This document shows positions 1 through 7,114 of a DNA stretch of 64,000 nt, one piece after another. The translations under genes were made by a program, and so were the position numbers. The notes under the pieces were generated by a model. It had not been told where the DNA came from. It made no database searches and saw only the letters and a program-made list of their open reading frames with translations. Origin of the DNA: Mycobacterium sp. KBS0706 (GTDB taxonomy: Bacteria > Pseudomonadota > Alphaproteobacteria > DSM-16000 > Inquilinaceae); contig NZ_VCCH02000028.1 of assembly GCF_005938675.2 (NCBI RefSeq), forward strand, positions 24,932-88,931. Direction: 5' to 3'. Within the stretch, counting starts at the first letter, position 1, and each line of letters starts with the position of its first letter.

Positions 1-2
1 CG

Positions 3-1403
3 GTTCACCGCCGGCGTGAGGTCGCCTATGTCCGTCTCCTCAACAATCGCGACCACGCCATCAATCCGTTCGACCTCGGCCTCGGTCTTCGCTCCCCGCT
101 CGAGCGTGAGCGCATCTTCATCAAGAACTTCCTCAAGATCCTGCTCCGGCTCGACGATGAGGTCGGATCCGAACTCGTCGACCGCGTCATCACCCGGGCC
201 TATCGCATCAAGAGCGACCTCGGGATGTCCACCTCGCCGAACCGCTGGCAGCGGGGCGACAACCCCGAGCTGGACGCCTTCTGCGCGCGCGAGGGCATCC
301 CGCTCCACGATCGCACCACCTATTGGCAGATCACCGATGCCCTGATGCTGCGCGGCCATCACGACATGGCTGCGATCGCCCAGCGCGGCGCCGCTCCCAT
401 CCTCGAAGACATCGTGGGGGTCCTGGCGCTGCCCGAGCTCGAAGCCGACTATCCCGATCACTGTCGCCGGGCGGCGCGCACCGCGGAGGCCGCGGTCGCC
501 GAATTCCCCCTGTTCGCACGGCCGACGGTCCTCGACCTCGGCGATGCGCGCGTTGCGTCGATCGACCTCAACGACGTTCTGATCAGCGACCCGGCCTCAC
601 CGGATGCGAAGCGCCGAAACGCCCTCATGTTCCTGGTCGCGCGTCATCTCTTCCTACGGCGCATCTCCGGCCGCGACGACGAGATCCCGCACATGGATCT
701 GCCCGCCGCCGATCCCGATGTCCGCGCCGCCTATAACGCCTGGTGGCGGCGCCACTTCGCAATCATGCAGGAAACCCCCAAGCGCCTCTGCATGGACGAG
801 TACCACGTCACCGGCGGCGGGTCCTCCATCGCGGCCCAGGTCGAGGCCGACACGCGCGAAGGCCGCAAGTGGGGCCTCGAGATCATGCTCGCCAGCCAGA
901 TGCTCAGCGACTTCGGCCTGCTCCGGAATCTCGCCTCCGCCGTGTTCATCCTGAACGCAGAGAACGACGAGGTCCGCGCCGAGGCGAAGAAGATCTTCGG
1001 CTTCTCGTCCGTGGTCCATGACGTGATGCTCCGCGACCTCACCGGACCACGCGAAGGCCGCGGCGCGAATTTTCTCGCCCGCTATGCCCTCGACTCCGGC
1101 GAGCGCTGGCTGCTCCTCAACAATCGGGTCGGCGCCCGCCTCCTTTGGGCTCTCACCACCAAGCTGGAGGACCGCCTGCTGCGCGATGAGATGTATCGCA
1201 GGCTCTCCACCTCCGAAGCCCTGGCCTTCCTCGCCCGTCGCTTCCCTGACGGCACCGCGCTGTCCTACTGGCAGCGCCTGGTCGAAGAGATCAGCGACGA
1301 ACCTGTCGCTGTCCGCGCGGCGAACGCCCTGCTCGCCGGGTACCTCCGCCTAGTCGACGACACGTCGCCGGCCGGCACCTCCCACCGCAGATCCGTCGCT
1401 TGA
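3..1403 (+). CDS. icmB: IcmB/DotO (TraU)-like conjugation ATPase, 5' part outside window
   Basis: The frame is open from base 3 and closes at 1403, so the N-terminal part, including the Walker A motif, lies before the window. The visible 466 residues carry the IcmB signature 'NPFDLGLG' near the start and the C-terminal stretch 'LASQMLSDFGLLRNLASAVFILNA', followed by 'KKIFGFS', both typical of IcmB/DotO, the VirB4-type ATPase of I-type (Dot/Icm, IncI) secretion systems. It would sit at the cytoplasmic side of the inner membrane and power transfer-apparatus assembly or substrate export. An internal ATG at 225 is not the true start because homology continues upstream. The neighbours DotC, DotB and IcmT support the assignment. 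Confidence 0.85.
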   Translation, partial: VHRRREVAYVRLLNNRDHAINPFDLGLGLRSPLERERIFIKNFLKILLRLDDEVGSELVDRVITRAYRIKSDLGMSTSPNRWQRGDNPELDAFCAREGIPLHDRTTYWQITDALMLRGHHDMAAIAQRGAAPILEDIVGVLALPELEADYPDHCRRAARTAEAAVAEFPLFARPTVLDLGDARVASIDLNDVLISDPASPDAKRRNALMFLVARHLFLRRISGRDDEIPHMDLPAADPDVRAAYNAWWRRHFAIMQETPKRLCMDEYHVTGGGSSIAAQVEADTREGRKWGLEIMLASQMLSDFGLLRNLASAVFILNAENDEVRAEAKKIFGFSSVVHDVMLRDLTGPREGRGANFLARYALDSGERWLLLNNRVGARLLWALTTKLEDRLLRDEMYRRLSTSEALAFLARRFPDGTALSYWQRLVEEISDEPVAVRAANALLAGYLRLVDDTSPAGTSHRRSVA

Positions 1404-1414
1404 AGGAGATCTCC

Positions 1415-1870
1415 ATGCGAACCCCGTCGCGTATCGTTGCCGCTGTCGTCAGAGACCGCATCACGACGTTCACGCTGCTGCCCCAGGCACGGCTCCATCT
1501 GCTGCTGGCGGCGGCCACCGTCATGGTCGCTCGCAGCGCGTTCGCTCAGACCACTGCCGACCCGTCCGCACCCCTGCCCCAGATCTCGGCGGCCCAGACC
1601 GCCGCCAAGAAGTCGACGCTCAATGTCACGGACTTCAAGGCTGGGTCGACCAACTTCACCGACGTCCTGATCTTTGGCGGTGCGGCCGGCGGTGCCGCCT
1701 GCGTCCTTTATGCCTTCTACGAGATGTATATGGCGAACAGGGACGAGAGCGGGCGCCGATCGAGTGGCCGAGCCGGCGTCAGCCTCATCATTGGCGCATG
1801 TCTCGGTGTCTTTGCCGTGTTCATGGCGCTGGTCCAGAACTACGCCACCGGCAACCAGACCGCCGGCTGA
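1415..1870 (+). CDS. Small inner-membrane protein, IcmD/DotP-like
   Basis: The chosen ATG at 1415 has an AAGGAG Shine-Dalgarno at 1402-1407; an upstream TTG at 1400 is in frame but less likely. The 151-residue product has a signal-like hydrophobic stretch ending near 'SAFAQ' (about residue 45), then two membrane segments around 'VLIFGGAAGGAACVLYAF' and 'GVSLIIGACLGVFAVFMAL', separated by a charged loop. This layout, and the position directly after IcmB, match IcmD/DotP-type small membrane proteins of I-type secretion systems. No catalytic motif is visible. The family assignment is an inference from topology and context. Confidence 0.6.
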   Translation: MRTPSRIVAAVVRDRITTFTLLPQARLHLLLAAATVMVARSAFAQTTADPSAPLPQISAAQTAAKKSTLNVTDFKAGSTNFTDVLIFGGAAGGAACVLYAFYEMYMANRDESGRRSSGRAGVSLIIGACLGVFAVFMALVQNYATGNQTAG

Positions 1871-1911
1871 TGGCACAGGCGGCGGCTCCGGTTGCGGCGT
1901 GCAGCGCGCTC

Positions 1912-2289
1912 TCAGCCCGCGTCCGGCGGTGTCTCGCGCGCACCCTCGCTCGGAACCCCCGGCAGCTCGGCCGGTTCCGCTGCCGCCTGCTTCTTTTCCG
2001 CCGGCGCTGCCTTGCGCACAATGCTGCGCAGGTAGCCCGGCGTCACCTTCACCCCCGCCTGGTGGAGGTGCTCGGCGATCGCCGTCAGCGGGATTTTCTT
2101 CTCTATCCCCTCTCGGATCACCGGCATCAGCTTCTCCACCATGGCCCGCGTGCCGAGCGGCTTGTCCGCCGGCGCCGGCCTGCTGGTGGCCCGGTACAGC
2201 TGCCGAAGCTTCGATGCCGCTTCCTTGCTCACGCGATCGAAGCTGGCGCGGTCCCACTGCTGCGCTTTCTGTGTCGCGGCGCTCGTCAT
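1912..2289 (-). CDS. Small basic protein, possible accessory transfer/DNA-binding protein
   Basis: This 125-residue product is encoded opposite to the flanking transfer genes and starts just left of the candidate oriT. The middle part (about residues 45-90, 'IREGIEKKIPLTAIAEHLHQ' then 'GVKVTPGYLRSIVRK') looks like a helix-turn-helix: a short helix, 'TAIAEHL', a turn, and a basic recognition-type helix. The tail is rich in Ala, Pro and Glu. Similar small proteins beside oriT often bind DNA as relaxosome or regulatory factors (TraK-like), but no family is certain here. It reads away from the relaxase genes, so the oriT lies in a divergent promoter region. Confidence 0.6.
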   Translation of the reverse strand: MTSAATQKAQQWDRASFDRVSKEAASKLRQLYRATSRPAPADKPLGTRAMVEKLMPVIREGIEKKIPLTAIAEHLHQAGVKVTPGYLRSIVRKAAPAEKKQAAAEPAELPGVPSEGARETPPDAG

Positions 2290-2389
2290 CTCAATGCTCC
2301 TGTTGTGACGCGTCGAGTGCCGCGAAGATACGAAGAGAGTGGCGCGCTTGTCGATACTGGAAAGATGTCGATCTGTTCTCAGATTGTAG

Positions 2390-2414
2390 CGCCCTTCGCG
2401 ATGGTAGAAGGGCG
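2390..2414. repeat. 8-bp perfect inverted repeat left of the oriT candidate
   Basis: CGCCCTTC (2390-2397) and GAAGGGCG (2407-2414) form a perfect 8-bp stem with a 9-base loop. It lies in the gene-free interval between the divergent genes at 2289 and 2595, about 35 bases from the nic-like motifs. It could be a relaxosome or regulator binding site or part of a transcription control hairpin. No T-run follows, so it is not a standard intrinsic terminator. Confidence 0.5.
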
Positions 2415-2446
2415 TTTCAGTGTTGCACTACAAGTAACAAGGGAGA

Positions 2447-2509
2447 GACAGGATAGGGGATGTCCGTACATGAAACGCAAGCGTTCATGTTCCGGCATCC
2501 CATCCTGTG
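2447..2509. other. Candidate origin of transfer (oriT) with two inverted nic-like motifs
   Basis: The centre is a near-palindrome at 2470-2488 (ATGAAACGC, AA, GCGTTCAT). Moving outward on either strand, the sequence runs GT.C.GG.CATCCC and then ATCCTGT, so each arm ends in a match to the MOB-P nic consensus YATCCTGY: CATCCTGT on the plus strand at 2501-2508 and TATCCTGT on the minus strand at 2448-2455. IncP and IncI1 oriTs have this motif a short distance from an inverted repeat that binds TraJ/NikA-type proteins. Two such proteins and a MOB-P relaxase are encoded immediately to the right (2805-4940). Which copy is nicked cannot be told from sequence. Confidence 0.65.
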
Positions 2510-2594
2510 CGGCCGGTCTCGGCGCTGCGCTTCTCAATCCGGCCGATCAACGTCACTCGGCATCCATCGCTGTCACCAACAAGGACACCACGGA

Positions 2595-2792
2595 ATGACA
2601 CCTCTTCCGCCTCGCGGCACGACACTCCTGGCGCCCTCCGACGAGGGCTTCGTCCAGCACGAAGACGGCACCTTCGCCGCGTGGTCGGAGGCGTTCGAGC
2701 ACATCGATCAGGCGACGCTCGACGCGCTCGATCGTGAGCGCGATCGCGTTACGCGCGGTGATGCCGCCCGTCGCGCCGGCGACGCCTCCTAA
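2595..2792 (+). CDS. Small hypothetical protein between oriT and relaxosome genes
   Basis: The 65-residue product starts at ATG 2595. The frame stays open upstream to 2460, but that part crosses the oriT palindrome and is unlikely to be translated. The protein is acidic in the middle ('SDEGFVQHEDGTFAAWSEAFEHID') and ends in a charged helix rich in Asp and Arg. It has no recognised domain. Its place immediately before the two ribbon-helix-helix genes suggests it is the first gene of the relaxosome operon. Confidence 0.5.
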   Translation: MTPLPPRGTTLLAPSDEGFVQHEDGTFAAWSEAFEHIDQATLDALDRERDRVTRGDAARRAGDAS

Positions 2793-2804
2793 CCACACGC
2801 CGCG

Positions 2805-3020
2805 ATGCGCCAGATGACCAAATCCGAAAGACCCCGCGGCGGCCTTCGCAGCGACCGGCGCCATTGGAAGAGCTTCCGCGTGTCCGATGTCGAGCTTCTC
2901 GAGCTGGAGGCGAAGGCCCGGGCTGCCGGCGTCACCGTTTCGGACCTCATCCGTGACGAGCTGCTCACTGGCGAACCCGACCCGACACCACGCGATGGAG
3001 GCACAGGGCATGACCGCTGA
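2805..3020 (+). CDS. Ribbon-helix-helix relaxosome protein (NikA/MobC-like), short copy
   Basis: The 71-residue product has a beta strand 'KSFRVSDVELLELEAKARAA' followed by 'GVTVSDLIRDELL', the strand-helix-helix pattern of MobC/NikA-type DNA-binding proteins. Such proteins bind the oriT inverted repeat and recruit the relaxase. The gene overlaps the next, longer RHH gene by 11 bases, so the two are probably co-translated. Two adjacent RHH proteins may form a heterodimer or divide oriT binding and regulation between them; that is inference. Confidence 0.7.
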   Translation: MRQMTKSERPRGGLRSDRRHWKSFRVSDVELLELEAKARAAGVTVSDLIRDELLTGEPDPTPRDGGTGHDR

Positions 3021-3348
3021 GGGGAGCTCCGCTGCCAGCAAGACCCGGCGCTTCGAACTGCGCCTCAGCGACGACGACCGCGAGCGGTTCCAAGCGATGG
3101 CCGACAATGCCGGCATCACTCTGTCGGAGTTGATCCGGCGGCGCCTTCATGGGGCGAAGGTCGTTTCGCGTCGCGATACGACCAGGCTGTTGAACGAGAT
3201 CCGGCGGCAGGGCGGGCTGCTCAAATACCTCCACATGCGTGGTGAACCGGTTCTCGATACGGCACAACAGGTCGCCAGCACCGCGGATCGCATCGAGGCC
3301 TTCATCGTCGCGCTCGACGATCCGGCCAGCAGGGGCACGGAACCGTGA
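3010..3348 (+). CDS. MobC/NikA-like mobilisation protein
   Basis: The start is placed at ATG 3010, overlapping the previous gene by 11 bases; ATG 2995 is also possible. The product is 112 residues. 'RRFELRLSDDDRERFQAMAD' and 'GITLSELIRRRLHG' form the ribbon-helix-helix domain, followed by the MobC-type region 'LNEIRRQGGLLKYLH', which in this family contacts the relaxase. A helical C-terminal segment may be for oligomerisation. It overlaps the relaxase start by 4 bases (GTGA), the usual nikA-nikB or mobC-relaxase arrangement. Confidence 0.8.
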   Translation: MTAEGSSAASKTRRFELRLSDDDRERFQAMADNAGITLSELIRRRLHGAKVVSRRDTTRLLNEIRRQGGLLKYLHMRGEPVLDTAQQVASTADRIEAFIVALDDPASRGTEP

Positions 3349-4940
3349 GCTCCTCGGTCGTCGCGAAGAAGGTCCCTGCCGGCACCCTCGCCAATGATGG
3401 CAAGGCTGGGCGGATCCGTCGCCTGGTCGAGTACATCCTGGCGCCGGAGACCGACAACGCGGCGGAGAAATGCGTCCATTGGAGCGAGCAGGGATTCGGC
3501 TCCAACGATGGGCGCGCGATCAAGCAACAGATGATCCTGTCCGCCGAAGCCGCGACGAGAAGCTCCGACACGGTCGCGCACTACGTCATCTCCTGGCAGG
3601 CCGGCCTCGCGCCATCCAACCGACAGATCGACGATGCTGTGAAGGAACTCCTCTCGGCACTCGGCGCGGCCGAGCACCGCGCGGTCTGGGCGGCACACAG
3701 CGACACCGACAACATCCACGTGCATGTCGTCCTGGATCGCGTCCATCCCCTCACGGATCGCGTGCTCGACCTGTACCGCGACGTGCCGAAGATCCACCGT
3801 GCCGCGAAGACGATCGCACTCGCCCAGGGCTGGGGTCCGGTGATGGACAGCCGCTACACCGTCGACCGTGCTGCGGCACGCGACCGGGAGCCTGCCCTGT
3901 CCCAGAAGGCGATCCTGATGGAGGCGAAGACCGGCACGATCTCGGCGCAGCGCTACGCCCAGACCGTCGTGCCGGACGCGATCGCCGGCGCCAAGTCATG
4001 GGAGGACCTGCACGCCCGCCTGGCGCAGGCGGGGCTCTCCTTTGCGCCCCAGGGCAGCGGCGCCGTCATCCGCATCGGCGACACCTGTGTCAAGGCCAGC
4101 CGTGTCAGCCGGAGCGGGTCGCTCTCGCGTTTGGAGAAGACGTTCGGCCCCTTCCGTCCCGCCAGCCCGGCGCCACACTCCACGCCCGAGCGCAAGGCGA
4201 TTCTCGGCGAATTCCTCATTGCCAGGGATGCACATCGCGCAGCACAGGACGCGGAGCGGAAGCTTCTTGGCCAGCAGCAGGCTGCGGCTCGCGCTGCCCT
4301 GAAGACGGAGTTCGGCGCTCGACACAAGTCCATTGTCGGCGACCGGTCCATACCGTGGAAGAAGCGCGACCTGATGCGCCGTGTCCTGGCCGCCCAGCGC
4401 GCCAAGGCCATGGCGTCCCTGATCGAAGCACATCGCCTCGAACGCGCCGTTCTCCGGCGCGGCCAGGAGCGCTTCCCGCGATACCGCGATTGGAAGATCC
4501 AGAAGGACGCCGCAGCTGCAGCGCTGGCCAGGCCCACAGCTGTCGGTGTCGGTGCCGGCGGCACCGCCTCGGGCCGCGGCGTACGACCCGAGGCGATCGA
4601 CATCCGTGGCTACACCGTCACCATCTCGGGCGACGAGGTGCACTACACCCTCGCCGGCCGCTGGCAACCCTCGATGATCGATCACGGCCGCTCGATCGCG
4701 ATCTACGACGCCAACGACGCCGCGATCCGCGCGATGCTCCAGCTCGCCAACACCCGCTGGGGCGGGCTGACCCTCAGCCAGGCAGCCCCGGAGCTTCGCG
4801 CGCGCTTCGCCGAGATCGCAAAGGCGGACCACTTCGCCCTCTACGACGGCACCGGCGCCGCCCTCTCTCCTGCTGCGATACGCCACCAGGCGGTCGCCGC
4901 CCCGCAACCCACCACGACACGGAGGCCATCGTCCCGATGA
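3345..4940 (+). CDS. MOB-P relaxase (NikB/TraI-type)
   Basis: The relaxase starts at GTG 3345 inside the stop of the upstream gene and has 531 residues. The relaxase histidine motif 'HSDTDNIHVHVV' (His118, His125 and His127) coordinates the metal; Tyr30 in 'VEYILAPE' is the likely nicking tyrosine. The middle region is helical and basic. The C-terminal 'YTVTISGDEVHYTLAGRWQP' and the following 90 residues resemble the LPD7 domain often found behind MOB-P relaxases. The enzyme should cut oriT at a YATCCTGY motif, stay bound to the 5' end and pilot the strand through the I-type channel. The next gene overlaps its stop (ATGA). Confidence 0.9.
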   Translation: MSSSVVAKKVPAGTLANDGKAGRIRRLVEYILAPETDNAAEKCVHWSEQGFGSNDGRAIKQQMILSAEAATRSSDTVAHYVISWQAGLAPSNRQIDDAVKELLSALGAAEHRAVWAAHSDTDNIHVHVVLDRVHPLTDRVLDLYRDVPKIHRAAKTIALAQGWGPVMDSRYTVDRAAARDREPALSQKAILMEAKTGTISAQRYAQTVVPDAIAGAKSWEDLHARLAQAGLSFAPQGSGAVIRIGDTCVKASRVSRSGSLSRLEKTFGPFRPASPAPHSTPERKAILGEFLIARDAHRAAQDAERKLLGQQQAAARAALKTEFGARHKSIVGDRSIPWKKRDLMRRVLAAQRAKAMASLIEAHRLERAVLRRGQERFPRYRDWKIQKDAAAAALARPTAVGVGAGGTASGRGVRPEAIDIRGYTVTISGDEVHYTLAGRWQPSMIDHGRSIAIYDANDAAIRAMLQLANTRWGGLTLSQAAPELRARFAEIAKADHFALYDGTGAALSPAAIRHQAVAAPQPTTTRRPSSR

Positions 4941-5089
4941 CACCGACCGCATCCATGCGTCTCGCCCTGTCGATCATCCTGCTGGCATCGGCACTCGGCG
5001 CCTGCACCGCCCGGCCGGCTGCACCGACCGACGGCGGCACGATGAAGTTCGTCGCCGACACGCTCACCGCCAAGGGCGTCCGGCCGTGA
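4937..5089 (+). CDS. Small lipoprotein in transfer operon
   Basis: The 50-residue product has an N-terminal hydrophobic segment ending in the lipobox 'ALGAC', so Cys23 should be lipidated, leaving a mature peptide of only about 28 residues. The start ATG overlaps the relaxase stop and the stop overlaps the next GTG start, so translation is coupled on both sides. Very small lipoproteins in conjugation operons can serve as lysis, exclusion or core-complex factors. It is too short to be DotD. The function is unknown. Confidence 0.7.
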   Translation: MTPTASMRLALSIILLASALGACTARPAAPTDGGTMKFVADTLTAKGVRP

Positions 5090-5280
5090 CACGCGACATT
5101 CTCGACGAACTCAGGCAGCGCATCGCCCTGCACCGCGGCGGCGGCTACCCGACCAACTTCTACGAGCGCGTCGTCGCCGAAATCGAAGGGCTCCGCACCG
5201 CCAATGCCGCGCTGGCCGAGAAGCTGCGGGCAGACGCATCCGTGCGGTCGCCCAAGGCATCCACGAAGGACAACCGATGA
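5086..5280 (+). CDS. Small hypothetical protein, coiled-coil-like
   Basis: The 64-residue product starts at GTG 5086 inside the stop of the lipoprotein gene and ends inside the ATGA start of dotC. It has an N-terminal motif 'RDILDELRQRIALHRGGGYP' and a leucine/alanine helix that could form a short coiled coil. No family is recognised. The tight overlaps on both sides are the main evidence that it is translated. Confidence 0.55.
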   Translation: MTRDILDELRQRIALHRGGGYPTNFYERVVAEIEGLRTANAALAEKLRADASVRSPKASTKDNR

Positions 5281-6128
5281 TTGACCGTCACCACCTGGGC
5301 GCCATCACCGCTGCTGCGTTCCTGTCGTTCATCTCGCCGATCGCCGCGGCGGCTGCCACGCCTTCGCCACCTCAGCCGCCAGTTCTGGACGGCGCATCTT
5401 CGCCGTCGCTCAGCGATCTCAGCGATGCGGACAGCAGCTTCTACGAGGGCGCCCGCGAACAGGGTGAGGAAGGCGGCATCCGCGAACGCACCCTCGCCGA
5501 GGCCGCACGTGGCGTCGGCATCCGCGGCGGCTATGCCGACGAGGCCCGGCGCATCAATGCCGCGCTTGAGCGCCAGTTCGCCCAGCGCCTCAACCGTCGC
5601 TTCGGCTTCTCGTCGCTGATGCTCCGCGACGGCACGGTCGTGCCTCCCGTCGTCACGATGATGACGTCGGTGGAAGAGACGTCCGGCGACACCTTCCTCT
5701 ACACCTCGGTTGGAGCCTACGAGATCGTCAGGGATGCCCGGGTCGCGATCAAGACACCCAGCTGGCGCGAGTATCTGACCCTGCCGGTCGCGGACCCGAC
5801 GCCACCCCAGGGCTTGTCGCCCAAGACATCCGACGAGCGTGAGCTGTGGCGCAAATCCGTCAACGAGGGGTGGCGGAAGGGAATCGATGAGGCTCGAGAG
5901 GAGTTCGCAGCCTCGCTCGACCGCCTCATCCGCGACTATGACGGCATGCTCCGCTACCGCGACCTGCAGCGGCAGGGCATCCTCTCCGCCCCGACCGTCA
6001 CCAAGCGGAACGCCGGGTATCGTGTCACCGATGACGGCCGCCGCGCCTTCGTCGACGAGTCCGTGATCCGCATCACCGTCATGCCGAAATTCAAGGCCCG
6101 GGCGCCCAGGGGAGCGGGCCGGCCCTGA
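5277..6128 (+). CDS. dotC: DotC/TraI-like core-complex protein of I-type secretion system
   Basis: The 283-residue secreted protein has a signal peptide (about residues 1-27, no clear lipobox). Family features visible in order: 'LAEAARGVGIRGGYADEARRI', 'FGFSSLMLRDGTVVPPVV', 'SWREYLTLPV', 'WRKSVNEGWRKGIDEA' and 'YRDLQRQGILSAPTV'. These follow the DotC pattern closely. DotC with DotD and DotH forms the outer-membrane core of Dot/Icm and IncI systems. Legionella DotC is a lipoprotein; a lipobox cysteine is not evident here, so the small lipoprotein two genes upstream may compensate (speculative). It overlaps both neighbours. Confidence 0.85.
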   Translation: MIDRHHLGAITAAAFLSFISPIAAAAATPSPPQPPVLDGASSPSLSDLSDADSSFYEGAREQGEEGGIRERTLAEAARGVGIRGGYADEARRINAALERQFAQRLNRRFGFSSLMLRDGTVVPPVVTMMTSVEETSGDTFLYTSVGAYEIVRDARVAIKTPSWREYLTLPVADPTPPQGLSPKTSDERELWRKSVNEGWRKGIDEAREEFAASLDRLIRDYDGMLRYRDLQRQGILSAPTVTKRNAGYRVTDDGRRAFVDESVIRITVMPKFKARAPRGAGRP

Positions 6129-6625
6129 TGATGAAGCTTCCCACCTTCGCCGCGATCGTCGCCCTGGTCGCGGCACATGACCCGGCGTTCGCTGCGAAAC
6201 AGCACGGCCAGTCCGTGGCTCTCGATCCCGGCGGAATCGAGGTCGTCGACGGCGACACCATCCGTGTCGCCCGCGGCTACCGCCTCGGTCCTGACGATCC
6301 GATCGGCCACGGGCGCATCCGCTTGCTCGCCATCGATACGCCGGAGCTGCACAACCCTCGCTGCGCGAATGAACGCGTCCAGGGACGCGCCGCGGCTGAC
6401 AGGCTGCGCGAACTGCTACAGCGCGCCGCCGTCGCGCGCATCGTCCTGACCGGCGACCGCGACAAGCATCGTCGGCCTCTCGCGCGCCTTCTCCTCGGCG
6501 ACATGGATGTTGCCGACATCCTGCTGCGCGACGGCCTGGCTCTGCCCTGGCGCCCCGGCCGCCCGGCCTGGGTGCAGCGCGGGCTGCACTGGTGTCCCGA
6601 CTGGCAGCCACCTCCCGAGAACTGA
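6128..6625 (+). CDS. Secreted staphylococcal-nuclease-like thermonuclease
   Basis: The 165-residue product has an N-terminal signal peptide (about residues 1-22). SNase motifs are intact: 'VVDGDTIRV' (residues 39-47), 'RIRLLAIDTPE' (63-73) and the downstream basic/acidic stretch 'GDMDVADILLRDGLAL'. The family makes Ca-dependent cuts in DNA and RNA. In conjugation operons such periplasmic nucleases often accompany transfer genes, perhaps to clear extracellular DNA or process entering DNA. It overlaps the dotC stop by one base and precedes ssb. Confidence 0.85.
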   Translation: MMKLPTFAAIVALVAAHDPAFAAKQHGQSVALDPGGIEVVDGDTIRVARGYRLGPDDPIGHGRIRLLAIDTPELHNPRCANERVQGRAAADRLRELLQRAAVARIVLTGDRDKHRRPLARLLLGDMDVADILLRDGLALPWRPGRPAWVQRGLHWCPDWQPPPEN

Positions 6626-6637
6626 AAGGACCAGCCG

Positions 6638-7114
6638 ATGAGCCGTTCCACGAACCTCGTCATCTTGTCGGGGCACCTCGGCAAGGGTATCGATTTCCGC
6701 ACCACGGGCCGCAACAAGCCCGTCGCCTCCTTTTCCCTCGCCACGGACGAGGGCTACCGCAACCGCGAGACCGGCGAGTGGATCAACCGCGCCGCCTGGC
6801 ACCGGGTGGTCACGTACCAGCCGGCACTCGTGGAAATGCTCCGGAAGCATGGCACCAAGGGCCGCTTCGTCGAGGTTGTGGGCAAGCTGCGCCACCGTGC
6901 CTATCGCCGGCCCGGGGAAGATGCCGATCGCCAGGTCGCCGAGGTGCTCGTCGAAGCCTCCGGATCCATCATCTTTCCGGTTCCCGAGCGTGTTCCCAGC
7001 GAGATGGAGGAGACGCTCGACACCATCCAGGCCGACATCGACCAAGCCCGCGCCGAGGGCCGGCTCGGTGGCGACGACAACGTCGGCGCCGACGATCGGG
7101 AGCTTCCGAAATGA
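6638..7114 (+). CDS. ssb: Single-stranded DNA-binding protein, plasmid type
   Basis: The 158-residue protein has a complete N-terminal OB fold: 'NLVILSGHLGKGIDFR', 'KPVASFSLATDEGY', 'EWINRAAWHRVVTY', 'GRFVEVVGKLRHRAY' and 'VAEVLVEASGSIIF'. The acidic C-terminal tip of bacterial SSB (DDDIPF) is absent; the tail ends 'DDRELPK'. It would coat the transferred single strand in donor or recipient. It is preceded by an AAAGGA-type ribosome site and overlaps the DotB start (ATGA). Confidence 0.9.
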   Translation: MSRSTNLVILSGHLGKGIDFRTTGRNKPVASFSLATDEGYRNRETGEWINRAAWHRVVTYQPALVEMLRKHGTKGRFVEVVGKLRHRAYRRPGEDADRQVAEVLVEASGSIIFPVPERVPSEMEETLDTIQADIDQARAEGRLGGDDNVGADDRELPK

